The notes under the pieces were generated by a model, which worked only from the letters and a program-made list of their open reading frames with translations, ran no database searches and was not told where the DNA came from. DNA of 64,000 nucleotides from Rugalucina vietnamica (lineage: Eukaryota; Mollusca; Bivalvia; Lucinida; Lucinidae): the NCBI GenBank assembly GCA_964017185.1, contig OZ024870.1:22591621-22655620 (forward strand), in the 5' to 3' direction. The translations under genes were made by a program, and so were the position numbers. Positions 11,061 through 21,221 of this stretch are shown here, in pieces. The first letter of the stretch is position 1. Every line of letters begins with the position of its first letter.

Positions 11061-11640
11061 TCTGTTATCACTGTTAGTCCTCAAGTTTGCTATTTGTGCC
11101 CAGGTCTACTCTGTTTGCTTACATGTTTTTCATAAAAAAATAATGAAATAAATGAATCGCATAAACTGTGCCAGGTTAGAGGCAAACATACAGTTTGGGG
11201 CATTGTGTTTTACAAACACTTATTTCTAGTTTGTTTATTTATTTATTTATTTATTTTCAATGTTTGAAAAGGAGGTTCTTGTGACATGAAATTTTTTCAG
11301 GGTCGATATTGCAGAGATAATGACTATAAATGCACCTTTACAATGAGTATCAATAGCAGTCTAAGTCAGTGCCACCAACAGCACTAGTAGTAAAGTGGTA
11401 ATGCCCCCATATTAGTTGTTGTAGTAACAGCAGAAGTGCAACACAAAGTGCTAAATACGGTGCATGTACATGTAGCTACTTAACCCTATTATTGCATTAT
11501 TAAATTGGATAGGACCAAGGCGATACACAGCATCATAACATGCTGCATTAGCAGCATCATAATAGCCATTACTTTGACCAAAATGGGCGAAAATAATTAC
11601 TTTTTGAAATTAAAGTTGTCACTTCGTAAGATAAGATGGC
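11061..11640. other. No supported feature inside the composite element
   Basis: Includes a short (TTTA)n run at about 11235-11258. No gene or repeat match. Confidence 0.4.
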
Positions 11641-12036
11641 GCTAAGGTGGGCTTGAGTTGACCGTAAAGTTACGATACTGTTATGTTGTCACCGTATCTT
11701 AAGGTCTCTTCCAGTTAGTCACCATAACCCCTAAGAGATACTTAAGTTGGTCGTAAGGTGATCTTAAGGCTTAAGATAGCTTTGAGTTACCAACCCCTGG
11801 CCTTTATTATATGCCAAAGGATCATAATTCGTGTGCTGCTATAAAGCTTTGGTCTACCTTTCTTGGAAACAAGGGAATTGTGCAAATCAGTCGTGGTGCA
11901 GCCTGATTTATAAAATATCGATTTTGTCACAAGAGTCATCCAGTCAGCCTGTCAGTGCTTCTGTGTCCTTCTCTTTACAGCAACTCAGCGCTGAGACAGG
12001 CATGATTTGCCTGTCAATAACCAAATGGATGGATGC

Positions 12037-12316
12037 ATCAGGAAAACATGTCCGCGAAATAAGTACCCCCTTAAACCCCACTTTTATATAGAAAAACCGG
12101 GGTGTGCATGGGTATACCTATTTTTCTTATTTTTGCTCCAAAACATAGATTGAGGGTACTCGTTAGAACCGCCTCGGCGAGGCTGTTCTAACGTGTACCC
12201 ACAATCTATGTTTTGAGCAAAAATGAGAAAAATATGATCTTTTTTCTACTGAAAATTTTCATATTTTACACCTTTAAAAAATCTCTGCTTATTTCATGGG
12301 CAGGTTTTCGTAATGG
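12037..12316 (+). mobile_element. Family W MITE
   Basis: Runs from CATCAGGAAAACATGTCC to CATGGGCAGGTTTTCGTAA with a palindromic centre at about 12163-12200 (GTTAGAACCGCCTCGGCGAG and its inverse). The arms carry inverse copies of ATAGATTG(A/T)GGGTAC. No coding sequence. Confidence 0.8.
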
Positions 12317-12367
12317 ATTTGTACGACGTAAGAACGGTTTCACCTGGCGATTCACTGATACACATAT

Positions 12368-12585
12368 GAGCCGCGTCACGAGAAAACCAACAATGTGGTT
12401 TCCTAACACAAGGTCCGACACAAACCAGCCTGTACAGTCACAGAAGCAGGCTAGAGGGTTGAAATGTCGGATGTTAGAAGAATTGGAATTGTACTATCCG
12501 TGTAGTGAAAACAAAGGCGCTGATCAGCTTCCCAGTTACATGTACTGCGAGAAGCTGATCTGCGCCCTTGTTTTCGCATATGGAA
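12368..12585 (-). mobile_element. Family Z MITE, right end replaced by family X
   Basis: Begins GAGCCGCGTCACGAGAAAAC and retains the CCAACAATGTGGTTTCC, TTGTACTATCCGTG and hairpin segments. After TTTTCGCATATG it runs directly into a reverse-oriented family X 3' end. The left flank is ATAT; the right target copy is not visible. Confidence 0.8.
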
Positions 12586-12884
12586 AAAAGGTACAAGTAG
12601 GCAAAGATCAGGAAAAGGCGCAATCAGATAAAGATTCCCACTCCAAAAACCGAGGTGGGAAAACACCAAACTAACAATCAGGTACTTATACCATGAAACA
12701 TATCGTAAGCCGAATGAGCAGCTATTTTCCCAATAGGTGGCCACTCAGTTACCTTAACTTAACTAAAAATATGAAAACATACATAAGGCGCCAACAGCAC
12801 AAAAAATTTTAAACACCAAGACATAAAACAAAAAGAACCACTACTGAAGTATCGACTTGGAACGATCAGTAACACAAAATGCTG
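12584..12884 (-). mobile_element. Family X retroposon, 5'-truncated copy
   Basis: Reverse orientation, from AAAGGTACAAGTAGGCAAAG through TAAGCCGAATGAGCAGC and GGTGGCCACTCAGTTACC to GGAACGATCAGTAACAC. It abuts the truncated Z element on its 3' side. Long ORFs on either strand here are translations of the repeat. Confidence 0.85.
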
Positions 12885-13249
12885 GTTTTCTCTCTTTTTA
12901 TGTGTATCGGAATGCAAATTCTGTGTCGCTGAGAAAATAACCACGTCTAGAACCCTACGCATGGCGGAAATTGAGGAACGGTAAAATCACAATAAAACTT
13001 GTTTCCTTATGCAGTGCAATCAATTACAGGAACTGAATATAAATTAAATCCAGATGAAGTATTATATCTTATGAAAACTTCATGGTACGGAATCTTATCT
13101 TTTTAGTTATATCCCCTTTGGGTTTCATGGATGTATGTGTGCTTTTGATCGAACTAGGCCCTGGTCACTATCAATGTGACTTTAACAGTATTCCGCCAGA
13201 AATCGTGAAAAATATGAAAATCATGTTTACATTATGCATTATAGGGGTT

Positions 13250-13740
13250 TTACCTGCGCCTTGTTGACTTCCCAGAGGTGTTGGCAACCCCGACTGAGGC
13301 AAAGGGTGAGGCTTGGTCCAGTAAATTTGGTTTAAGCACTCGAGTAATTTCTTAAATGACCGTTCCAAGGTTGTTCTGTTATGATTTATCTTTATGTTGT
13401 CCGTTTTTGGGTCTGTTTGAATGTGCATTTTTATTTGATTTTTTTTTATTTTAAAATTCGAGGATGGCCAGTTTCTGTCTGTTCCGCCTTGGGTCATGGA
13501 GAGATACGAAGAGGGTACCGGTTCCTGCAAACACAGTTTCATTCCAGTGTCGAAACAGGGAGCACGCCTGAAGATGATATTCTCTTTCGGACAGAGACCT
13601 ATAATTATCGTTCCCATAGACTCCCATTGTAATTTGCCCAAAAACAAGACTCATTTATATGCTTCACAACTCATTGTGGACCCCTTCACATACAGCAGAC
13701 GAGATATCGCCCCAGGCCGTTCACAAGTGCGTCAACAATA
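13250..13740 (+). repeat. Possible distant relative of family X
   Basis: The order AAAGGGTGAGG, then GGTTTAAGC, then a TAA-rich gap, then GACCGTTCCAAGG, followed by a T-rich segment with TTTATGTTGTC, mirrors the 3' half of family X at low identity. Overlapping ORFs of 81, 83 and 158 codons on both strands show no domain I recognise. The relation is suggestive, not proven. Confidence 0.35.
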
Positions 13741-14270
13741 GGGTGTTAGTCAGCATCCAAGAATGGTATTGTTATGAGCCGGTGACTTTGCGTATCATTT
13801 TATTGCTGAACGATCGAATGTTGCACACTGAAAGCATACCCTATATGTAGAACTCGCATCGTAGCAGGCTGATTATGTGTCTTTATGTCTAAAAGGCGCA
13901 TGCGTATGTCACAGGTCTGCACTGTTTGTTTACTCGAGAAATGTGTATTGACTTTACTATGCGAGTTACGAGTTATCTGTCTTTTGGTTTTTCCAATAAT
14001 TGAGTTATTTATAGACAAAGGAAGCTGAGGTCGCTAGGCAGAGTGTAAACAATAAGAAATTGTCCGACATGTCAAAAAGAAATTATCAAAATATATGCAC
14101 TCCATTTTCTAAGCATTTCTAGCGTACATTTTTATGACATACAGAAATTATTCTACTTTCATTTCGTTAGCATTGTATTGTAAATAAGATGATTCATTTT
14201 AGTGCAATATTCCCGATTTTTCTGCAGTCTCTCAGTGTATTTTCAGAACTGACTGTCATGGCCGACGTTT
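13741..14270. other. No supported feature
   Basis: No gene or repeat recognised. Confidence 0.4.
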
Positions 14271-14276
14271 TGCACT

Positions 14277-14450
14277 TTGGCGTCACGTATACAGTGCGTC
14301 GCGCTGTAGGATCATGTGATCCTACAAGCTATACGCTGTATACGTTGTATGCTTGCAAACTATACATTGTATACGTTGTATACGCTGTAGGCATACAAGA
14401 TTTACATTGTATATGATGTAGGTTTACACTGTAGACACTGTAGGGTATAT
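14277..14450. repeat. Degenerate tandem repeat of TATAC(G/A)(C/T)TGTA type
   Basis: Many variants of TATACGCTGTA, TATACGTTGTA, TATACATTGTA and GTAGACACTGTA follow one another for about 170 bp. The block is preceded by the palindrome TAGGATCATGTGATCCTA. An ORF across the region is a by-product. Confidence 0.65.
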
Positions 14451-15464
14451 AAGAAACGTTCTGTATATACATTAAGGGGCTTCACGTTTTGATCGTTCTA
14501 CCTAGAGGCTGCGTTTTTTAGGTCTCTCTATTTTATTTGAATTTTATCTTAATTTTGAGGATTTCTTTGGTTAAAATTACAAAAATAAATAGGGAATAAA
14601 TAAAGGAAGACAGTTTTAGCATAAACTTCATTTATTTTCACACTTTCGAACATTTTGAAGAATTTTAAAGGAAAATAACATTTTATTACATTTCAAGTAA
14701 ATCTGGCCGTTTTGTTATAAATCTGTCATGTATTATTAAGGCTGAAGCTGACACAGCATTGTATGCAAGTGATTATTTTGCCAAAGCATCTCATTTTTCA
14801 TTAAGGTTCCATGCTACCATATTTAAAGTTGTTTCACGTCGTGTTTTTAAAACATTAATTCATCGTTGTTACATATCTGTTGTTTTTATTTGAACAAGTT
14901 TGCACAACTGTCGCATGTTTTAATCTAGTGATTTGTTAATTAAAGGAAATGCAAACTTGAATAACCTCTTTGCTGTTGATCTCGCACCTTTAATTATGCA
15001 TGTTTATCGTCATTAAGATCATACTCATTATGTCATCCAAAGTCATTTTTGGTTGAAGCCCGCTTTATTTTACGCTTTATTCTGATAACCCTGAACCCAA
15101 AGCAAGACCAGAACCACCTCCTATCGTATAGCACGGACGGGACGTAACAGTATTTTTTGCTGTTATGGGCACTCCAAAGTCGCTCAACAATAAAAAAGAA
15201 CACAATATAGCAAAATATTCAAGAAAGGTTATACTATGATGTGACAAAACACGGTTGATAGAAACAAATTTATGACCAATCGCAGGTAGTGTTACATCTA
15301 AAATTTACCGCGGTAGATCTGCCCTCACTTTGGGTACATCGCTTGCAACGTTTCAGTTACAGGTCTCTGCCTACCAGAATTCCTCTTCATTTGGTGCTTT
15401 AGGTATTTTATTGTTGCACTCTTTGCTCATTCGATTTATCTATTGCGATCTTACAATTAGATAT
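14451..15464. other. No supported feature
   Basis: About 1 kb of AT-rich sequence with no coding signature, terminal repeat or match elsewhere in the window. Confidence 0.4.
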
Positions 15465-15685
15465 GAGCCGCCTCGTGGGAAAACCAACAATGTGGTTCCC
15501 GAACAGGTTTGCTACGAACCGGCCTGTACAAGCGTAGAAGATTGCTAGAGGTTTGAAATTTTGGCTTTAGAAAGAAGAGGAATTGTACCATCCGTGTAGC
15601 GAAAACATAGGCGCTGATCAGCTTCGCGGTAACCGCGTCTTTGTTTTCGCATATGCAAATTGTTGGTTTTCTCATGAGGCGGCTC
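15465..15685 (-). mobile_element. Family Z MITE with 4-bp target duplication
   Basis: Starts GAGCCGCCTCGTGGGAAAAC, ends GAGGCGGCTC and is flanked by ATAT on both sides. The right half of the internal hairpin is shortened: after CGCGGTAACCGCG the expected return arm AAGCTGATC is missing, giving 221 bp instead of about 234. Confidence 0.9.
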
Positions 15686-15849
15686 ATATTCTCTTCTAAT
15701 AACCAAAGTGAATACAAATTACGATTCAGCATCAGCATTTTTATCAGTCTCGCTTTTTACTATGGTAAAATGTACCTTTGTGTTTGCATCTGATTTAAAT
15801 TACTTAATGAAAAGGATATATTTTTAGCATTCCTTCTTTTGTCGTTTGA

Positions 15850-15983
15850 CAGAAAAGGATGAATAGGAAACCCTGTAAATCTTAATAAAATATCGCACTG
15901 CGGCTTAGAGATAAGGTTGTTTAAAGGATTAAATTTCCGAATTTAGTCTCGAAAACCTCTGAAATTCGATAATCAAATCCATA
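15850..15983 (+). repeat. Family R repeat, copy 1
   Basis: Inverted counterpart of 62098-62237, sharing GGAAACCCTGTAA, GCGGCTTAGAGATAAGGTTG, AAGGATTAAATTTCCGAAT and AAACCTCTGAAATTC. Weaker similarity extends about 150 bp further toward 15700. Function and family unknown. Confidence 0.7.
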
Positions 15984-16008
15984 GCAGGATGTTCGATGGC
16001 ATACTTCA

Positions 16009-16391
16009 ATGATATATCTTCCAACAATGAATCATGTGATAGTATTAAAAAGTGAAAGGTATGATCAGGATATCACACAATCACATACAACTGCCTTTGA
16101 TACCCGAACCGCTTTATCTGAAAAAAGCAACATTAGACTAAAATGCATCTTTAATGCAAATACATGTTTCCCTGAAACCTTTTTAAACAAATGGTTTTGA
16201 TTCGAATAGAAATAAAGATAGTTGTGTTAATTTGTATAGTCTTAATCATTTGCTCAATAATGCGGCTATCTTATATTATCAAAAGTCTTACGTCGGCATT
16301 TTCTTACTTTATGGTAAATTGTATTCCGATACTTTTTGCAACTTACTTACTGTCGAGTCTGATTATATGTATTATAGGCAATAAGGTTTAA
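16009..16391 (+). pseudogene. Two overlapping membrane-like ORFs, unrecognised
   Basis: A 63-codon ORF (16009-16200) overlaps, in another frame, a 66-codon ORF (16191-16391). The second is strongly hydrophobic, with likely membrane spans at residues 8-22 and about 38-62, the latter including CIPILFATYLLSSLIICIIG. The first is polar, ending CFPETFLNKWF. Together they could be a frameshifted piece of a membrane protein, but AT-rich DNA readily yields hydrophobic ORFs by chance and I recognise no family. Confidence 0.2.
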
Positions 16392-16532
16392 AACATTTCG
16401 TTCATTTTTTTTTTATCAGTTTGCTGAAAGGGCGGCCACATAAAAGTCAAACCTTTACTTATCCCGACCATAATTTGCAAACTTTGCACCAATGCTGAAA
16501 TTGAATACACTCATACATTATACATGGAGTAC

Positions 16533-16913
16533 AAAAGGATACAAGTAGGCAATGATCAGAAAAAGGTGCAATCAGAACAAATTGCCACACCAATAATCGA
16601 GGTGGGAGAAACTAAATTGACAAGTAGATACGTAGAAAACATATCGTAAGCCGAGTGAGCAGCTATTTCCCAATAGGCGGTCATTCAGTTACCCGAACTT
16701 AAATAAAGATATGAAAACATACATAAGGTCCAAACAGCACAAAAACTGAGTCCAAAACATAAAACAAATGGAACCACATAAGAAGTATCGCCTTGGAACG
16801 ATCAGTAATATAAAATTACTGGGGGGTCTTTGCCCGATTTTATAGGCGCGGAACCTCACCCTCATCTTCTGCAGTGGTTCACAACATTTAGTTAGTTGTT
16901 CGATCCTCGGTCT
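16533..16913 (-). mobile_element. Family X retroposon, 5'-truncated copy
   Basis: Reverse orientation, from ACAAGTAGGCAATGATCAG through GAGCAGCTATTTCCCAATAG and GGAACGATCAGTAAT to TTCACAACATTTAGTTAG. More diverged than the copies at 12584, 36927 and 38272. Confidence 0.8.
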
Positions 16914-17062
16914 GAAATAGCTGATTAGAATCAAACAGTACAGTTGATTCAAAGACAGATAATGATTAGCGTACACCATTTTTCGCATGAACATGTAAAT
17001 ACTGGTAAATAAACTGACCTACTCTAGCAAATGGGATAGCGTTTAACATTGAATTAAGAAAT

Positions 17063-17296
17063 GAGCCACCTCGTGGGAAAACCAACAATGTGGTTTGCGA
17101 AGAGGTCCGACACAAACCGGTCTGTACAAGCACAGAAAAGAGCTAGAAGCTTGAAATTTCGGATTAAAGTAGAAGAGGAACTGTACTATCCGAGTAGCGA
17201 AAACAAAGGCGCTGATCAGCTTCGCGGTTACCGCGAAGCTGATCTGCGCCTTTGTTTTCGCCTATGCAAATTGTTTGTTTTCTCACGAGGCGGCTC
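17063..17296 (-). mobile_element. Family Z MITE, complete, with 4-bp target duplication
   Basis: A 234-bp copy running GAGCCACCTCGTGGG to CGAGGCGGCTC with AAAT on both sides. The hairpin is perfect around CGCGGTTACCGCG, with arms extending into GGCGCTGATCAGCTT and AAGCTGATCTGCGCC. Confidence 0.92.
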
Positions 17297-17582
17297 AAAT
17301 AATATAATAACATTAAAGACTGTGTGAAGAGTCGAAACACGATTGTCATTAAATTGATTTGAAACGATTTATGTATACTCCTCCTCGAAAACATCCGGTC
17401 ACCCAAAGTTGAAAGATTTGTAAAGCTTGTTTTATTTGTATGAATTTAGTAATACTTGATATACTCAGGCCATTTATTGCTCTATTCCCAACCCAAAATT
17501 GAAAATAATATTGCTGTGCAAGGCTTTTACGTCCTACTAACAGATTGCGTCATACAGATATAGGACGTGCTGAATCTTTACC
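17297..17582. other. No supported feature
   Basis: Nothing recognised. Confidence 0.4.
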
Positions 17583-17663
17583 CGGAACGCTGTAGAAGCC
17601 CTGGATCGAACCCTTGATCCCAAATACAAAGCGAGAAACTTTACCCATACACCACGGCGGCAT
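17583..17663 (-). repeat. tRNA-like sequence (probable SINE head)
   Basis: On the minus strand, TGGTGTATGGGTAAAG (box A-like) is followed by GGGTTCGATCCAG (box B-like) at tRNA spacing. The outer stem GCCGCCG has no matching partner at the other end, so a functional tRNA is unlikely. Confidence 0.5.
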
Positions 17664-17959
17664 CTACGTTGCATTTGTATCCTGAGGAAGCAAACATGGG
17701 CGAGTCACTAGACCGGACTGACCTTCCATATATCCACCCATTTGTACCCTAACTACCATATTACACTATGCGTTTAAAACTGAGCATGTGCAATAGACAT
17801 ACACTGCATGCAAAAAAGGCTCTTTATATAATTGATTTTGTCAAGTATTTTTAAATTGACAAAAATGGAAAGGACGTTTCATTTATTTGTTGAGTGGCTG
17901 CAACATAAATAGGTGACCGGGTTTTTTTTAGGAGGAGTATATATAACTGCTACAGTCAC

Positions 17960-17969
17960 CTTACTTACG

Positions 17970-18000
<31 letters not shown>

Positions 18001-18001
18001 C
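17960..18001. repeat. (TTAC)n microsatellite
   Basis: About ten units of TTAC with one GTAC interruption near the start. Confidence 0.9.
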
Positions 18002-19396
18002 TGCGAACAATACCGTATCATACGCACTCTCCTAATCGCCGTTAAATTAAAATTATCCTGAAATGTCTGACGGATGTCCTATAAGAAGAATATTCAAAGG
18101 CTATGGTCAGTGATCAAGCTCAATCAATTCTACGCAGAAAATCTCCTGGGGACGGTCTGTAATTTAGCCAAGTAATAAAAAAAAAAAACATCATGATTTA
18201 AGCCGACCGCCCCCCATGTTTATTAACGCGTTTTACAGATTGTTTCAATCATACCAATCAGCGTTAATCATGTTCACAATTTAAACTAAAATACCATCAT
18301 AAATTTGTTTGTAAATTGGCAAGCAGTTTGTTGAATTTGACTGTTTGACTCGCACATTTAAGAGGACCTTGAGGCAGGATTTATTACTAAAGGCTTTGCT
18401 TATAGAGTCCATACATCATGGACAGAGCAATCTAATGAAACCAATGCTAAATGATGATGCGGATTGTGATTTATCTATATGCTGCAAATCTATTTTCTGT
18501 CTCTCTGATGTGATTATTGTCTTTGTTTTTTACACGGCTTTCATCTTAAAATTGGCGCGACGTTATGCGAGCACGTGACGTTCATTCGAAAAAAACGCTG
18601 ATGTCAACACATTTAAACGTCACAAAAACAATGGATGGACGCGTTTTTAAGGCGGCAAAATGAATTTTTGCAACTTTTATCTACAAGAACGCATGTACAT
18701 ATTTTGAAAGAAGTGGAGTAATAGCTTCTATTAATAGCTTCTTCTATGCTTAGGAATGTTTTAAGATGGCTGCCTCGTGAATATCCGTATTGCTCTAAGA
18801 CGGTGTCATACCACACTAAAAATAGCCCGTAGAAACACATGCAAACTGCACAATTTCCCGAATCTCTCACATGTTCCACAACATTCGTTGAGCAATAGCA
18901 ATCCTCAAAGTGAATAAAGCATCCCTAGAACTCTTGAATAATCAACAAATATCCATATCATGACCTATTAAGTTTTTCGCAATTTCACAAAGATCAATCA
19001 CTACTGTCAAATATCGATCAGAATCTGCATGGCCGCAGCACCACCAGCTGGCGACTTTATCCATCCAGATTTTATATAGACTTCTTAGAATTCTCTGAGA
19101 TAGGAGTGTTAATTTGCAGTTTGCATTGTACATGTAAAGCTTAGATTGCATTAACTGGTTTAACTTACGAAATTAAACCGTTTGTGCTTTTTTGTTTTAT
19201 AATGATTATCCATGACGCCATAGAAATGGCCATTGAAGTTTCTCTATTGTTTTTAACGGAATAAAGATGAAAATTTTTCACCCTGTAATAGACCCAAGTA
19301 CCCTTGTAAGACTGGCTTCATGGTAAACTAGCCTCGTATAACATATACATCTAGCATAAAGTATATTATATAGTATGTAAGGATTAAATAAAATCA
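18002..19396. other. No supported feature
   Basis: About 1.4 kb with short ORFs on both strands, none with a recognisable domain or splice context. Confidence 0.4.
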
Positions 19397-19500
19397 GGCC
19401 GAAACGACCCACCAAAATTGGCCGAAACGACCCAGGGCCGAATCGACTCAGGCCGAAACGACCCACGGCCGAAACGACTCAAGGCCGAAACGACCCGTTA
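19397..19500. repeat. CpG-rich minisatellite, ~17-bp unit GGCCGAAACGACCCA
   Basis: Six variants of GGCCGAA(A/T)CGAC(C/T)CA in a row, GC-rich against an AT-rich background. Read on the minus strand each unit is GGGTCGTTTCGGCC. The 62-codon antisense ORF across it is a by-product. Confidence 0.8.
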
Positions 19501-19704
19501 CCTATCCATCCACGCCAAACAAATAGTCCTGAAAAACATCAAATAGTTCTCACTAATAATTTACAAAAGCACCATATTTTAATTTAAAACAATTATTACA
19601 ACATCCCGCAACTGCAAAAATATGAAAAGCAATGGTCAAAGAAAAAACTTTTTTTTAAAAAAAACTATTTTTAGACCCTACGACCCCGGAAGCAATTCAA
19701 AGCG

Positions 19705-19880
19705 TGGTATGACCTCAAGACTTTCTTTCTTAATTATTATTTGTGTAGTTTTATCGATGTGTAAACTCAGGTAAATTACAAACGTTTTCATAAAGAGTTT
19801 GTGAGTAATTCGCCTGAGTTTACACATCGATAAAAAGGTACAAGAAAGAAATCCACAAAAATAGTAGTCATACCTTTGGT
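19705..19880. repeat. Foldback repeat
   Basis: The core arms TTTATCGATGTGTAAACTCA (from about 19750) and their inverse (ending about 19837) pair over about 30 bases. Weaker pairing continues outward through TTTCTTTCTT/AAGAAAGAAA to GTATGAC/GTCATAC. The loop is about 30 bases. A small foldback or MITE-like element. Confidence 0.75.
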
Positions 19881-19921
19881 AAGGTTGACCTTTGGAAAGT
19901 TAATTTCTAAGCTGTATTTCT

Positions 19922-20060
19922 TCAGGATAACAAGAATGAATATTATACCCCATAAACCCAACTTTTAAATAGAAAAGCCTGGTTAACAGGGGTATCCATA
20001 TTTTTCTTATTATTGATCCAAAACATTGGTTGTGGGTACTCGTTAGAACCGCCTCCCCCG
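19922..20060 (+). mobile_element. Family W MITE, half copy
   Basis: Runs from TTCAGGATAACAAGAATG through AACTTTTAAATAGAAAAGCC to GGGTACTCGTTAGAACCGCC and stops at the palindromic centre. The second arm is missing. Confidence 0.7.
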
Positions 20061-20789
20061 GACGCCACATATTTAGATAAAGTCATTTGCTTTCCTAGTA
20101 TCTTTATGATTGAACTCGCAGGTGCTGTTTTGTAAGAATGGGTCGTACGAGTTAATGCATGAAATTTTCAGTGGTCTTAAAGGCAAGTGTGTGAATTTTA
20201 TATGATTTTATAAGGAATATATGACACTCAATTACGTGATAAAACATTTTGTTTTGGTTTGAGTTTAATGCTCAGGTTCGTAAATAAATATTCGTAAGTA
20301 AGATAAAATATTCGTAAGTAAATGATCGTAAATAAAATTGCAAGAATTTGAGCGGGAATCAAGGTTTAAACATACATGTATTATACATTTGAACAGTTGA
20401 TACCTGTAAAATTAAGCGCATGGTATCCCTGTATATCACATTGGGGTATGTTAGAAAATATGAGACAAATCTAAAAAACAATATGCGAAGCAGCTGTCAA
20501 AATGTCCAGAAGATAAACGTCCATTTTATGCAAGCTACTGTAGAGACGAAAAGTGTCATTCCGATTCTTCGGAGGAGTATCTATTAGAATGCTCCTCTGG
20601 GAAATGAAGCAAAGATTCATTTGTCTGATTTCTCCTCTCGGGTGATGATAAATCAAACACCCGCTCAATTTCAGCGTTATTACAGTCTGTTGTTATGATC
20701 TTTACTTCAGTCGTCAATGTTTTATTTGCACAGACAAACACTCTTGAGACACATTTTTTGAGTGATAAAAACAGTGAAAAACCGGACTT
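20061..20789. other. No supported feature
   Basis: No recognised gene. ORFs of 65 and 86 codons on the minus strand overlap in different frames and lack features. Confidence 0.35.
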
Positions 20790-20935
20790 CGGGGTTTCCG
20801 ACCAGACCAGACACAAACCGACAAGTACAGTCTCAGAAGAAAGTTAGAATCTTGAAATTTTGCAGTTACAGGCGAAGCTGATCATCGCCTTTGTTTCCGC
20901 ATAGGCAAATATCCGGTTTCCTCACGACGAGGCTC
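20790..20935 (-). mobile_element. Family Z MITE, truncated
   Basis: Starts inside the element at GGGGTTTCCGACCAG and ends CACGACGAGGCTC. The hairpin is reduced to GGCGAAGCTGATCATCGCC. Confidence 0.75.
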
Positions 20936-20959
20936 ATATATCATTAGCACATTATACGA

Positions 20960-21221
20960 GATGAGCCCATATTTGTCAATTCTTAAAAGTAAAAAACTGA
21001 GAAATGCAATTTCAAAATTACGTCTATCTTCACATTCTCTATACATAGAAAAGGGGCGGCATAGGGATGTCGCACGAAATGACCGAAAATGTACATTATG
21101 TAGATTGAATGATATAGAAGATGAGTACCACTTTACTCTTATTTGTCCTGTTTAGAATGATCTACGTAAAGAAAATTTGCAGAAATACTTTTATGTAAAA
21201 CCTAGTGTAAATAAATATATA
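20960..21221 (+). mobile_element. LINE ORF2 C-terminal fragment (left part)
   Basis: An open frame reads KLRLSSHSLYIEKGRHRDVA and then CTLCRLNDIEDEYHFTLICP. The C-x2-C-x8-E-x2-H-x4-C arrangement is the cysteine/histidine motif common near the end of non-LTR retrotransposon polyproteins. A stop follows ICPV, though coding similarity (NDLRKENLQKYFYVKPSVNK) continues. It is split by the family V insertion and resumes at 22367. Confidence 0.75.

Larger units (their letters stand above)
9545..11799. mobile_element. Composite element with CAGGGGTT(A/G)GTAACTC inverted ends (hAT-like?)
   Basis: The left end CAGGGGTTAGTAACTC at 9545 is matched in inverse by GAGTTACCAACCCCTG ending at 11799, with one mismatch in 16. 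Both sides then carry several CTTAAG and CGTAAG words, like subterminal repeats. The CAGGGG start resembles known hAT termini, but no 8-bp target duplication is visible and no transposase is recognisable. The interior holds a degraded family Z copy (9795-9998) and a tandem-unit element (10355-11060), so the piece is nested and probably non-autonomous. Confidence 0.45.

Noticed and set aside
12451-12744. 97-codon antisense ORF beginning MATYWENSCSFGLR
   Set aside because: The same peptide start recurs at 6821, 36899 and 38147. It is a translation of the family X 3' region.
13171-13647. 158-codon antisense ORF
   Set aside because: No domain, overlapped by several ORFs in other frames, and the region resembles a distant family X 3' part.
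17061-17406. 88- and 80-codon ORFs on opposite strands
   Set aside because: They translate the family Z hairpin and ends; the same peptides appear at other Z copies (49826-50123, 54507-54779, 55806-56027).
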